NCBI GenBank assembly: GCA_013373385.1
Contig: JABXHX010000013.1
Span: 1 to 64,000 of the forward strand
Source: Flavobacteriaceae bacterium
GTDB lineage: Bacteria; Bacteroidota; Bacteroidia; Flavobacteriales; Flavobacteriaceae
Reading direction: 5' to 3'
DNA: 64,000 nt
In this document: in pieces, positions 7,358 through 15,775 of the stretch
How the letters are laid out: every line of letters starts with the position of its first letter
How positions within the stretch are numbered: the stretch's first letter is position 1
Program-made: the position numbers and the translations under genes
Notes under the pieces: generated by a model
Told to the model about the DNA's origin: nothing
The model's input: only the letters and a program-made list of their open reading frames with translations
The model's database searches: none

Positions 7358-8566
7358 TTATGATATATCAATTGTTACTTGATTTTTTAAGATATCTTGA
7401 AACGTTTCTCGTTCTCTAATCAAATAATCTTGCCCATTATAGATCATTACTTCAGCTGGTTTATACCTAGAGTTATAATTAGAAGCCATAGAAAAACAAT
7501 AGGCGCCGGCATTATGAAAACATAATACATCACCTTCTGTAATTTCATTAATTCTCCTATTAGTTCCAAAGGTATCCGTTTCACAGATATAACCCACAAC
7601 AGAGTAGTAGCGCTCTCTACCAGTTAGGTTTGAAATGTTTGTTATATGATGATACGCATCGTACATCATTGGTCTAACTAAGTGATTAAAACCACTATCA
7701 ACACCTGCAAAAACAGTAGATGTTGTTTGTTTGATGACATTTACTTTAGCTAAAAAGTATCCAGATTCGCTGACTAAAAATTTTCCAGGCTCAAACATTA
7801 ATGTTAAATCTTTACCGTAATCTTTACAAAACTGATTAAATCGTTTAGATAATTGCTTTCCTAATTGTTCTATATCGGTAGAAATGTCTCCTTCTTTATA
7901 AGGGACTTTAAATCCGCTACCAAAATCTATAAAATCTAAATTTTCAAATTGAGTAGCTACATCAAACAAAATTTCGCTAGCTCTTATAAACGTATCAATA
8001 TCTAAAATATCTGAGCCCGTGTGCATGTGAATACCATTGATATGCATTCCTGTATTTTCTACTACACGTTTGATATGTGGTACTTGATAGATTGATATTC
8101 CAAATTTAGAATCGATATGACCCACAGAAATTTTACTGTTACCTCCAGCCATTACATGAGGATTAATACGAACACAAACTGGTATTTCTGGATGCTTTTG
8201 TCCAAATAATTCAAGTATTGATAAGTTATCAATATTAATTTGAACGCCTAATTTAGCAACTTCTTCAATCTCTTCTAAAGATACTCCATTTGGTGTAAAA
8301 ATAATGTTTTCTGGAGCAACTCCAGCCGCTAAGCCTAATTGAACTTCTTGGAAAGAAACAGTGTCTAAACCTGATTCAAACTGTTTAAATAGCTTTAGAA
8401 TATTAATATTAGACAATGCTTTTACAGCATAGTTTATCTTTACACTTTTTACTTTAGAAAAAGCATTAATAATTCGATTGTATTGAGAACTGATTTTTTC
8501 AGTATCGTATACATATAAAGGGCTACCATATTTGTTTGCTAATTCTACTAAAGTCTTGCTGTCCAT
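7358..8566 (-). CDS. lysA: Diaminopimelate decarboxylase
   Basis: 402 residues, fold-type III PLP enzyme that decarboxylates meso-diaminopimelate to lysine, the last step of lysine synthesis. The PLP lysine is K49 in NYAVKALSN; HMHTGSDI, DFGSGFKVPYKEG, FEPGKFLV and the substrate-side CETDTFGTNRR are all present. It precedes the thr leader on the same strand, so some read-through into the aspartate-family operon is possible, but the thr promoter at 7281-7310 lies between them. It has its own -7 box at 8586-8593. Confidence 0.96.
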   Translation of the reverse strand: MDSKTLVELANKYGSPLYVYDTEKISSQYNRIINAFSKVKSVKINYAVKALSNINILKLFKQFESGLDTVSFQEVQLGLAAGVAPENIIFTPNGVSLEEIEEVAKLGVQINIDNLSILELFGQKHPEIPVCVRINPHVMAGGNSKISVGHIDSKFGISIYQVPHIKRVVENTGMHINGIHMHTGSDILDIDTFIRASEILFDVATQFENLDFIDFGSGFKVPYKEGDISTDIEQLGKQLSKRFNQFCKDYGKDLTLMFEPGKFLVSESGYFLAKVNVIKQTTSTVFAGVDSGFNHLVRPMMYDAYHHITNISNLTGRERYYSVVGYICETDTFGTNRRINEITEGDVLCFHNAGAYCFSMASNYNSRYKPAEVMIYNGQDYLIRERETFQDILKNQVTIDIS

Positions 8567-8585
8567 TTCTGATGTAATTATTCAG

Positions 8586-8593
8586 CAAATGTA
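8586..8593 (-). promoter_or_regulatory. lysA -7 promoter element
   Basis: Minus-strand TACATTTG matches TAnnTTTG and lies 20 bases before the lysA start codon. No good TTG element is seen 18-20 bases further upstream. Confidence 0.45.
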
Positions 8594-8653
8594 TTTATTT
8601 GTTTAAATGAATTGTAAAAAATAAAAAATTATAACAAATTGTTTAAAATTGTG

Positions 8654-9907
8654 TTATTTGAATTGCAACGCAACTTTTTCTGTGATTTTTACAATAACTT
8701 CTGTAGCTTTTAGCATAGACTCAACAGGTAAGTATTCGTAACGGCCATGAAAATTATGTCCGCCAGCAAAAATGTTTGGACAAGGTAATCCTTTATAAGA
8801 TAATTGTGAGCCATCAGTTCCACCACGAATTGCTTTAATTATGGGTTCTATATCCAGGTCTTTCATTGCTTCTTCAGCAATATCGACGATATATTTAACG
8901 GGTTCAACCTTTTCTTTCATATTGTAATATTGGTCAGAAATTTCTACCTGAATCAACTCTTTTCCCAATTGCTGATTTAGCTGATTGGCCGTTTCTTGGA
9001 AGTGTTTTTTTCTATTTTGAAAAAGATTCATATCATGATCACGAATAATATATTCTAAAATGGTTTTTTCTACTTTTCCGTTCATGGTATGCAAATGATA
9101 AAAACCTTCATAACCAGTAGTATGTTCAGGAACTTCTTTATTTGGTAATGCATTGATAAATTGACTTGCAATGGTCATTGAATTAATCATTTTTCCCTTA
9201 GCGTATCCTGGATGCACAATTTTTCCTTCGATGGTAACTTTTGCACCGGCGGCATTGAAATTTTCATATTCTAACTCGCCAATCTGACTTCCATCCATAG
9301 TGTATGCCCATGCTGCACCAAACTTTTCAACATCAAATAAGTGAGCGCCTTTCCCAACTTCTTCATCAGGAGTAAAACAAATTCTAATAGTACCGTGTTT
9401 AATTTCTGGATGTTGAATTAGATATTCCATAGCAGATACAATTTCTGTAACACCTGCCTTGTCATCTGCACCTAGAAGTGTAGTACCGTCTGTAGTAATT
9501 AGTGTTTGTCCTTTGTACAACAATAAATCTTCAAAATAATCTGGAGACAATACAATGTTTTCTTTTGTGTTTAAAATAATGTCTTTTCCATCGTAATTTT
9601 CATGTATTTGTGGGGTGACATTTGTACCTGTAAAATCTGGACTCGTATCTATATGTGCCACAAAACCAATGGTAGGTACATGGTAATCTAAATTACTAGG
9701 TAAAGTAGCCATAAGATAGCAATTCTCGTCTAGTGTCACATCTGTTAAACCAATGTTTTGTAACTCTTTCACTAATTGTTTTGCTAAATTCCATTGTTTT
9801 TCTGTACTAGGAAATGCAGAGTTATTAGGATCTGATTGTGTATCTACAGTTATATAGCTAACAAATCTTTCAATAATTTTTTCTCTATTCAATTTGTAAT
9901 TCAACAT
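8654..9907 (-). CDS. pepT: Peptidase T (tripeptide aminopeptidase)
   Basis: 417 residues, M20 family. Removes the N-terminal residue from tripeptides in the cytoplasm using two metal ions. Ligand motifs: H85 in AHIDTSPD, the bridging aspartate in LLGADDKAG, the catalytic/ligand pair in [13 protein letters not shown], and a C-terminal HNFHGRYE. The start [19 protein letters not shown] is typical. The start codon comes one base after the stop of the upstream BNR lipoprotein gene, so the two form an operon. Confidence 0.96.
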   Translation of the reverse strand: MLNYKLNREKIIERFVSYITVDTQSDPNNSAFPSTEKQWNLAKQLVKELQNIGLTDVTLDENCYLMATLPSNLDYHVPTIGFVAHIDTSPDFTGTNVTPQIHENYDGKDIILNTKENIVLSPDYFEDLLLYKGQTLITTDGTTLLGADDKAGVTEIVSAMEYLIQHPEIKHGTIRICFTPDEEVGKGAHLFDVEKFGAAWAYTMDGSQIGELEYENFNAAGAKVTIEGKIVHPGYAKGKMINSMTIASQFINALPNKEVPEHTTGYEGFYHLHTMNGKVEKTILEYIIRDHDMNLFQNRKKHFQETANQLNQQLGKELIQVEISDQYYNMKEKVEPVKYIVDIAEEAMKDLDIEPIIKAIRGGTDGSQLSYKGLPCPNIFAGGHNFHGRYEYLPVESMLKATEVIVKITEKVALQFK

Positions 9908-9908
9908 G

Positions 9909-10949
9909 CTATTGTAAAGTTAATTTTCCAATTTTTTTATTACCAGATAACCAAGCCGTATTTTTGTCTATAAATTCAATAGCATAATATCCATCGGTAC
10001 TAATATCTTTCCAAGTAATTCCGCCATCATTTGAAAAAGAAACCCCAGTTTTACCTACAGCTATAATCTCTTTTCCGTCTGTATCTGGAATGTATTTTAT
10101 ACAACTTTTATAATTCGGATTTTTACCATCGGCAACCAAGTTCCATGTTTTTCCCCCATCGGTTGTTATGGCTTTATTAGCCGTGTTTTCTTGTGGTTTA
10201 GAATAATTACCGCCGATGATAATTCCGTTATTTTCATCATAAAAATCAACGGAATAAATACCTTGTGGTCCATTGCCTTGTATGATAGGTGTATCGTAAA
10301 TAGTCCATGTTTTTCCTTTGTTATCAGACTTTAATACTCTAGCTTTTGTTCCACCAGTAACCACCCAAATAGTATTTTTATGCACTTTAATATTGGTATT
10401 GCTTGCAGCAAATGACGCTTCGCCATCTTTTACTTCGGGTAAATTTGAACAATCAATTTTTTTCCATGTTTGTCCTCGATCAAACGTCATAATAATAGAA
10501 GTACAATTGTCTACTGGGTCTCCAATTGCTATGCCCACTTTTTCATCGATAAATTTCATTGAATCATAAAATACCTTTGGTCCTTCTTCTTTGTATACCA
10601 ATGTAGGATTACCTCCTGTGATTTGATATAAAAGGGCGGGGGTACCTATACTAAGTGCAAACATTTCCTTACCGTTGCTGGCAATACTTCTAAAATGTGG
10701 AGCAATAGAATCGTTGTAGATAATCAATTGTTTATTCCAAGTTTTTCCGCCGTCTGTAGTTTTACCAATATCGCCTTTAGAGCCTACATAATATACGGTG
10801 TTTTTGTCTATGGCATGTATTGCACGAATACTTGTACTATCAATTGTAAACTTATCTATGCTAACAGACTCAATATTTCTTGCCTTTTTTTCTTGTTGAC
10901 AAGAAAGGCTTACAATGACTAAAAAAAATAAGGAAATAAATTGTTTCAT
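9909..10949 (-). CDS. BNR-repeat beta-propeller lipoprotein
   Basis: 346 residues. Lipoprotein signal peptide with lipobox SLSC (Cys17), so anchored in the envelope. The mature part has five Asp-box motifs of the form S/T-x-D-x-G-x-T-W ([49 protein letters not shown]), which indicates a sialidase-type or Ycf48-like propeller. Such proteins are often called oxidoreductases in databases without evidence; no catalytic residues are apparent. It is the first gene of an operon with pepT. Confidence 0.85.
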   Translation of the reverse strand: MKQFISLFFLVIVSLSCQQEKKARNIESVSIDKFTIDSTSIRAIHAIDKNTVYYVGSKGDIGKTTDGGKTWNKQLIIYNDSIAPHFRSIASNGKEMFALSIGTPALLYQITGGNPTLVYKEEGPKVFYDSMKFIDEKVGIAIGDPVDNCTSIIMTFDRGQTWKKIDCSNLPEVKDGEASFAASNTNIKVHKNTIWVVTGGTKARVLKSDNKGKTWTIYDTPIIQGNGPQGIYSVDFYDENNGIIIGGNYSKPQENTANKAITTDGGKTWNLVADGKNPNYKSCIKYIPDTDGKEIIAVGKTGVSFSNDGGITWKDISTDGYYAIEFIDKNTAWLSGNKKIGKLTLQ

Positions 10950-11018
10950 TTTTTATAAATTAGAGCGACTAATTTACAATATTGCTTTGTGAATTGATGA
11001 ATGATGTAATTAAAATTT

Positions 11019-11026
11019 TATTTTTG
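11019..11026 (+). promoter_or_regulatory. Possible -7 element of the patatin gene
   Basis: TATTTTTG matches TAnnTTTG and ends four bases before the patatin ATG; the nearest TTG (10994-10996) is 22 bases upstream. If used, the mRNA would be nearly leaderless. AT-rich sequence makes a chance match likely. Confidence 0.25.
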
Positions 11027-11030
11027 ATTT

Positions 11031-11981
11031 ATGACTTATAAAAAAAGTGCGTTGGTAATTTCTGGGGGTGGGAGTAAGGGAGCCTTTGCAGGAGGTGTGG
11101 TTGAATACTTATTAAAAGAAAAAAAGAAACATTACGATAGCTTTATTGGCACATCTACGGGTAGTTTAATGGTGTCGCATTTGGCACTTGGGATGATAGA
11201 TGAGCTAAAAAGTTTATATACTAATGTGAACCAACATACCATTTTTAGCAATAATCCATTTCATATAAAAAAAGTTCATGGTGTAAAAGTGATTACAATC
11301 AATCATTTAAATACGCTGTGGAATTTTATAAACGGCAGAAAAACTTTTGGAGAAAGTAAAAACCTTCGTAAGCTAATTAAAAAGCACATTACCGAAGAGA
11401 TGTTTTTTAAAATTATTAAGAACGATACCGAGGTTGTAGTAACAGTTTCTAATTTAACAACCAATAAAATTGAGTATAAAACTTTACGAGAATTCAGTTA
11501 CAATGATTTTTGCGATTGGATTTGGGCTTCGTGCAATTATATTCCTTTTATGAGCTTGCTAGAAAAAAACGGTTGCCAGTATGCCGATGGTGGTTTTGGT
11601 TGTTTGGTGCCAATAAGAGAAGCTATTTTAAGAGGCGCAAAAGAAGTAGATGCCATTATTTTAGAAACAGAAGTAACACAGATTAACCGTGTAAAATCTA
11701 AAAATCCATTTTCTTTATTGTTTGATACATTTGATTTTATGTTAGAGCATGTAGAAAGACATAATATTACTATTGGTAAATTAACAGCCAAGCAACACAA
11801 TGTACAGTTGAATTTGTATTATACTCCGACTGTACTCACAACCAACTCACTCATATTTGATAAAAAATCAATGAGTAGGTGGTGGGAGTTTGGTTATAAA
11901 CATGCACAATTAAAGGATGAAAAAAAGATGAATGATTTTAGACCAAACGTATTAGAAAATTCAGCAGAAAAAAGCACTTAA
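11031..11981 (+). CDS. Patatin-like phospholipase
   Basis: 316 residues, cytoplasmic by absence of a signal peptide. Patatin acyl hydrolases use a Ser-Asp dyad: the oxyanion loop is SGGGSKGAFAGG (11-22), the nucleophile is Ser42 in GTSTGS, and the aspartate is in YADGGFG near 185. It probably releases fatty acids from phospholipids or other acyl esters; the substrate is unknown. It is convergent with the S41 lipoprotein gene, their stop codons overlapping by four bases, and divergent from the BNR-pepT pair. Confidence 0.92.
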   Translation: MTYKKSALVISGGGSKGAFAGGVVEYLLKEKKKHYDSFIGTSTGSLMVSHLALGMIDELKSLYTNVNQHTIFSNNPFHIKKVHGVKVITINHLNTLWNFINGRKTFGESKNLRKLIKKHITEEMFFKIIKNDTEVVVTVSNLTTNKIEYKTLREFSYNDFCDWIWASCNYIPFMSLLEKNGCQYADGGFGCLVPIREAILRGAKEVDAIILETEVTQINRVKSKNPFSLLFDTFDFMLEHVERHNITIGKLTAKQHNVQLNLYYTPTVLTTNSLIFDKKSMSRWWEFGYKHAQLKDEKKMNDFRPNVLENSAEKST

Positions 11982-13426
11982 TTTGTGTTGGGTAAATCTT
12001 GTTTGATAAAAATTCCTCTATCTGTTAATTTCTGATTTTCAACCGAGTTGAATAAAAACTCAAAATTTGTTGGATTACAATTTGGAGTAGTAATTGTTCC
12101 GTTTGAAACATAATTCAGCACTTTGTTTAAAATTGGATCTGTAGTTTCTCCAAGTTTTCCTAAGTTTAACAAATCTTCTTGTGTACAAATAGTTAAATTC
12201 GGTGCAAAACCATTGGTATAGGTTTCGTCTTTAGCATTGTAAAATTCTAAGACAATTGGTTGTACAGTAACAGTATGGTTTTTACTACGCCCCTCAAAGT
12301 CATAATCAATAGAATTGTATAAAGTAATAGCTCCTTTATTATTTCCACTAGTTGTTGTACTATTAATTAAATGCACATTGATATAGCCTTTTAACCCATT
12401 AATTAGCAACTCTAAACTAGAAGAGCTTCCGTTAGAAATGATATAAACATCGGTAAGCTGTAAACTATTAATTGGAGTAGTGCTGTTAATTTTATCGGTA
12501 AATCTTGTTAGTAAAGAATCTGGCTGATGCAATTCAAACCAAGGTTGCGCTTTACCATTCCATTTTTCTTTGAGAAACGTTTTGGTGTTGAATTGCCCAG
12601 TTATCATACTTCCAATTTGAGTAATATTTTTTGCAAAACTTCCGCCACCAATATTGTATCTAAGATCTAAAATAAACTCGTTAACTCCTTGGTTTTTAAA
12701 TTGAAGAAATGTATTGTTTAATTCTTTTAAGTAGTTTGTAGAAAAGTCATTATTATATAGAAGGTATCCAATATTTTTACTTCCGTTTGTGAATTTTTTC
12801 GCTAAAAATATAGGTTGATGCGAATAGTTGGTTTTGCTAAGTGATACAATTTTTCCGTTAGGGGTTAACGTGTTACCATCAAAATTTGCAAAGTGTAAAT
12901 CAAACGATTGAGTGTTGTCAAGTAAATTTCTGTAGTTTGTTCTTGTTAATTGTGTATTGTTTACCGCATAAAAAAACTCGCCACGTACAATTGATTTATT
13001 TGCGGCATTAGAAGAAGGTAATACGTAAAGTACATAACCTATAACATTGGTGGCACTACCAGGCTCTGCAATGATTCCGTATTCAATTCCTGTAGTGTTA
13101 GAGCTTCTTAAAGGTGGTTCGGTAATTTTATTGTAATCATCAACTAACCTAGATAAATTATCGGTAGTTGATCTGTCAAAAACTAAACTTGAAAATAAAT
13201 CATTAGGAGTGTTAAACCCACGTAAATAATTGTTCAGTTCTGGTTGAGAATTGAAACGTCTATCAGATAAATCTGGTATTTTATCTTGATACAAGTAATA
13301 GGCATTCATCGCTTTCCAAACAAAGTCATTGATTTCTACATCAGCTGGAACTTCATCTTCTTTTGTACAATTAGACAAACTACCAATTATACAGAGAAAG
13401 AAAACGAGTTTATAGAGGTTTTTCAT
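11978..13426 (-). CDS. S41 family peptidase, lipoprotein
   Basis: 482 residues. Signal peptide ends in lipobox LSNC (Cys20). The mature N-terminus (INDFVWKAMNAYYLYQDKIPDL) is typical of Bacteroidota S41 lipoproteins. A degenerate PDZ-like stretch is followed by the S41 core: GYLLYNNDF, FILDLRYNIGGG, and the nucleophile region IISNGSSSSLELLINGL, where the usual S-A-S-A-E is replaced by serines. Probably a periplasmic or surface-anchored C-terminal processing type protease; the substrate is unknown. Confidence 0.88.
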   Translation of the reverse strand: MKNLYKLVFFLCIIGSLSNCTKEDEVPADVEINDFVWKAMNAYYLYQDKIPDLSDRRFNSQPELNNYLRGFNTPNDLFSSLVFDRSTTDNLSRLVDDYNKITEPPLRSSNTTGIEYGIIAEPGSATNVIGYVLYVLPSSNAANKSIVRGEFFYAVNNTQLTRTNYRNLLDNTQSFDLHFANFDGNTLTPNGKIVSLSKTNYSHQPIFLAKKFTNGSKNIGYLLYNNDFSTNYLKELNNTFLQFKNQGVNEFILDLRYNIGGGSFAKNITQIGSMITGQFNTKTFLKEKWNGKAQPWFELHQPDSLLTRFTDKINSTTPINSLQLTDVYIISNGSSSSLELLINGLKGYINVHLINSTTTSGNNKGAITLYNSIDYDFEGRSKNHTVTVQPIVLEFYNAKDETYTNGFAPNLTICTQEDLLNLGKLGETTDPILNKVLNYVSNGTITTPNCNPTNFEFLFNSVENQKLTDRGIFIKQDLPNTN

Positions 13427-13502
13427 AAATGTATTTTGTTAAAAACAATGTTTCTATTTATAACGCAATTTAAAGAATTATAGTACATTTAAAAAAACTC
13501 GT

Positions 13503-13527
13503 GTAACAAAATTAATTCTGTTTCGTC
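13503..13527 (+). promoter_or_regulatory. ECF-sigma-type promoter of the sigma operon
   Basis: GTAAC (13503-13507) and CGTC (13524-13527) are separated by 16 bases, the pattern AAC ... CGTC of ECF sigma factor promoters. It lacks a TAnnTTTG box. It lies 57 bases before the sigma gene, so autoregulation is likely. Confidence 0.6.
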
Positions 13528-13584
13528 GTAGAGATGTAAAAGCAATTAAAAATATAGTTTTACAGTTGTAATTATTAAGAATCA

Positions 13585-14094
13585 ATGAATCAATCAGACT
13601 TTTTAAAATCTGTTTTACCATTTAAAGACAAAGTGTTTAGACTAGCTAAAAGACTTTTGGTCTCTACTGAAGAAGCTGAAGATGCTACACAAGAGTTGTA
13701 CTTTAAATTATGGAAAAACAGAGCAAAAATAGCTGAATATAAAAATATAGAAGCCTTTGCAATGACCATGACAAAAAATTATTGTTTTGATAGATTAAAA
13801 TCTAAACAAGCATCTAATTTAACATTGGTACATAGCAATTATAAAGAAAAAGAAACCGCTCTAGATAAAAAAGTAGAGCAAAGAGATAGTGTTAGCCAAG
13901 TACACAAGCTTATTGAAAAGTTACCAGAACAACAAAAATTGGTGATACAATTAAGAGACATTGAACAGTACGATTTTGAAGAGATCGGAAAAATGTTAGA
14001 CTTAAAGCCAACGGCAGTTAGAGTAGCCTTATCAAGAGCAAGAAAAACAATAAGAGAAGAACTAATAAAACAACACAATTATGGAATTATCTAG
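13585..14094 (+). CDS. ECF-family RNA polymerase sigma factor
   Basis: 169 residues with sigma-70 region 2 (about 10-75; DATQELYFKLWKN, FAMTMTKNYCFDRLKS) and region 4 (about 108-165; LPEQQKLVIQLRDIEQYDFEEIG then a helix-turn-helix ending VALSRARKTIRE). It would direct polymerase to AAC/CGTC promoters such as the one at 13503-13527. The next gene, overlapping by 14 bases, encodes a one-helix membrane protein that is a good anti-sigma candidate; two DUF4252 genes complete the operon. Confidence 0.94.
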   Translation: MNQSDFLKSVLPFKDKVFRLAKRLLVSTEEAEDATQELYFKLWKNRAKIAEYKNIEAFAMTMTKNYCFDRLKSKQASNLTLVHSNYKEKETALDKKVEQRDSVSQVHKLIEKLPEQQKLVIQLRDIEQYDFEEIGKMLDLKPTAVRVALSRARKTIREELIKQHNYGII

Positions 14095-14503
14095 AATAGA
14101 ACAGTTGTTAGAAAAATACCTAGACGCAGCAACCACCTTACAAGAAGAAGTAACGTTAAAAAACTATTTTTTATCTGGTAACGTAGCACCTCACTTGCAA
14201 GAATACGAAGCCATGTTTAGTTATTTTACAATAAGCAAAGCAGAAACTTCTGCAAAACCTATACAATTAAAAAGTCAAAAGAAGAATTGGAAATGGGTAT
14301 CTGTTGCGGCCTCTGTTGTCTTGTTGTTTAGCGTATATATGGGTAGTAAGTATATACAAGAGCAAAAAGCAAAAGCACAATTTGCCAAGGTAAAAGATGC
14401 GCTTAAAATGTTGTCTACCAATCTTAATAAAGGTAACGAAGCAGTTGCAACATTATATGTGTATGAAGATACCGTAAACAAAATTTTTAAACCAAGTAAA
14501 TAA
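14081..14503 (+). CDS. Putative anti-sigma factor, single-span membrane protein
   Basis: 140 residues. A cytoplasmic N-terminal part (IEQLLEKYLDAATTLQEEVTLKNYF, about 1-65) resembles the short anti-sigma domain of Bacteroidota sigma operons; a membrane helix follows at 71-88 (WVSVAASVVLLFSVYMG) and a short charged outer tail. Its start codon is inside the sigma gene, so the two are translationally coupled. The anti-sigma role is inferred from position and topology. Confidence 0.7.
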   Translation: MELSRIEQLLEKYLDAATTLQEEVTLKNYFLSGNVAPHLQEYEAMFSYFTISKAETSAKPIQLKSQKKNWKWVSVAASVVLLFSVYMGSKYIQEQKAKAQFAKVKDALKMLSTNLNKGNEAVATLYVYEDTVNKIFKPSK

Positions 14504-14535
14504 ATTATAAGTAAACAAAAGTAAAAAGAGAAATC

Positions 14536-15042
14536 ATGAAAAAAATAATCGTATTAATAGCACTAGTAGTAGCACCAGCAATCAGTTTTGGACAGTCTAT
14601 GTTTGACAAACTTGAAAACATGGATGAAGTATCTTCGTTTATTGTAAATAAAGATGCATTTCAATTATTGCAAAAGTTTGGTAGTGACAGTATGAAAGGA
14701 GATAACGAAGCTGTTGAAATCTTTAAAATGATTCAAAATTTAAATGAATTGAAAGTATTTAAAACAAATGATTTAAAGGTTTCTAAAATGATGGAAAGTA
14801 TGGTAGTAGAAGCAGTAAAAAAATCAAAACTTACACAGCTAATGCGTATCAAAGATAAAGGTTCTAGAGTTAGAATTTATGTAAAATCTGATGGCAACAA
14901 AGATTATGTAAGCGAAGTCTTGATGTTTGTTAACGGAGTAAGTAAAGTAACTAATGGGCAAGCTGAGTCTGCAATTGTTTCTTTAACAGGTACAATTGAC
15001 GTAAATAAATTATCTAAATTAGCAGACAAGTTTTCTAAATAA
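14536..15042 (+). CDS. Exported DUF4252 protein
   Basis: 168 residues with a cleavable signal peptide (1-19, ending SFGQ). The mature sequence follows the DUF4252 pattern: SMFDKLENMDEVSSFIVNKDAFQLLQ, then LNELKVFKTND and a C-terminal DVNKLSKLADKF. DUF4252 is of unknown function and is common in Bacteroidota sigma operons. It may be a target or sensor partner of the sigma/anti-sigma pair. Confidence 0.88.
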   Translation: MKKIIVLIALVVAPAISFGQSMFDKLENMDEVSSFIVNKDAFQLLQKFGSDSMKGDNEAVEIFKMIQNLNELKVFKTNDLKVSKMMESMVVEAVKKSKLTQLMRIKDKGSRVRIYVKSDGNKDYVSEVLMFVNGVSKVTNGQAESAIVSLTGTIDVNKLSKLADKFSK

Positions 15043-15112
15043 GAAAAGTGTTCTAACTAATAAAAAATAGAGCGTAAAAATTGCTAGAAAATTTTCACTT
15101 AAAACAAAATCA

Positions 15113-15649
15113 ATGAAAAAAATAATAACCATAGTAACAAGTTTCATTTTAGTGTTTTTACTAACATCCTGTAATAATGAATCGTTGCAAAAGTACCTAG
15201 TTAAAAGTCAAGAAAAACAAGGATTTATAACCTTCGATGTTCCTTCTAGTATCTTGCAATTAAGGTCAGACAATGTTTCTCAAGAAACAAAAGAAACCTT
15301 AAACAGCATAAAGAAAATCAATTTTGTAGCATTGCCTTTTAAAGATAATGCAAAAGAAATTGAAGCAGAAAGAGTACAGCTTGAGAAAATTTTAAAGAAT
15401 GATGCATACAAAAGTCTTATCAAAATGAAAGATAAAGGAATTAAATTAAGTCTTTATTATTCTGGTCAAGAAGATGCCATTGATGAGGTAGTAGCATTTG
15501 GCTTTGGGAAAAAACACGGCGTAGGAGTTGCCAGAATTTTAGGAGATAATATGAATCCTGCAAAAATTCTTAAAATGCTTAATGAAGTAAAGTTAGATTC
15601 AGATAATGTAAGCTTAAAGCAATTCAACTTACTATTGTCAGGTAAATAA
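15113..15649 (+). CDS. DUF4252 lipoprotein
   Basis: 178 residues; lipobox LTSC with Cys20. The domain (GFITFDVPSSILQL, LNSIKKINFVALPF, LYYSGQEDAIDEVVAFGF) parallels the preceding DUF4252 protein, so the pair probably arose by duplication with one copy lipid-anchored and one soluble. Final gene of the ECF sigma operon, followed by a strong terminator. Confidence 0.88.
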   Translation: MKKIITIVTSFILVFLLTSCNNESLQKYLVKSQEKQGFITFDVPSSILQLRSDNVSQETKETLNSIKKINFVALPFKDNAKEIEAERVQLEKILKNDAYKSLIKMKDKGIKLSLYYSGQEDAIDEVVAFGFGKKHGVGVARILGDNMNPAKILKMLNEVKLDSDNVSLKQFNLLLSGK

Positions 15650-15670
15650 AAAGAGTTTACAACCATATAA

Positions 15671-15709
15671 TAGCCCAATTTTTGATTAAAAATTGGGCTA
15701 TTTCTTTTT
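15671..15709 (+). terminator. Rho-independent terminator of the ECF sigma operon
   Basis: A perfect 13-bp stem (TAGCCCAATTTTT and its complement) closes a 4-base loop GATT and is followed by TTTCTTTTT. Confidence 0.92.
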
Positions 15710-15744
15710 AACGAGCTGTTAACAGCGATACAGCTTAATTTTCT

Positions 15745-15752
15745 TACTTTTG
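15745..15752 (+). promoter_or_regulatory. -7 element of the M1 peptidase gene
   Basis: TACTTTTG matches TAnnTTTG, 23 bases before the ATG. No clear TTG partner is visible at 18-20 bases upstream. Confidence 0.4.
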
Positions 15753-15775
15753 AGACTCGTTAAGAACTATTTATT

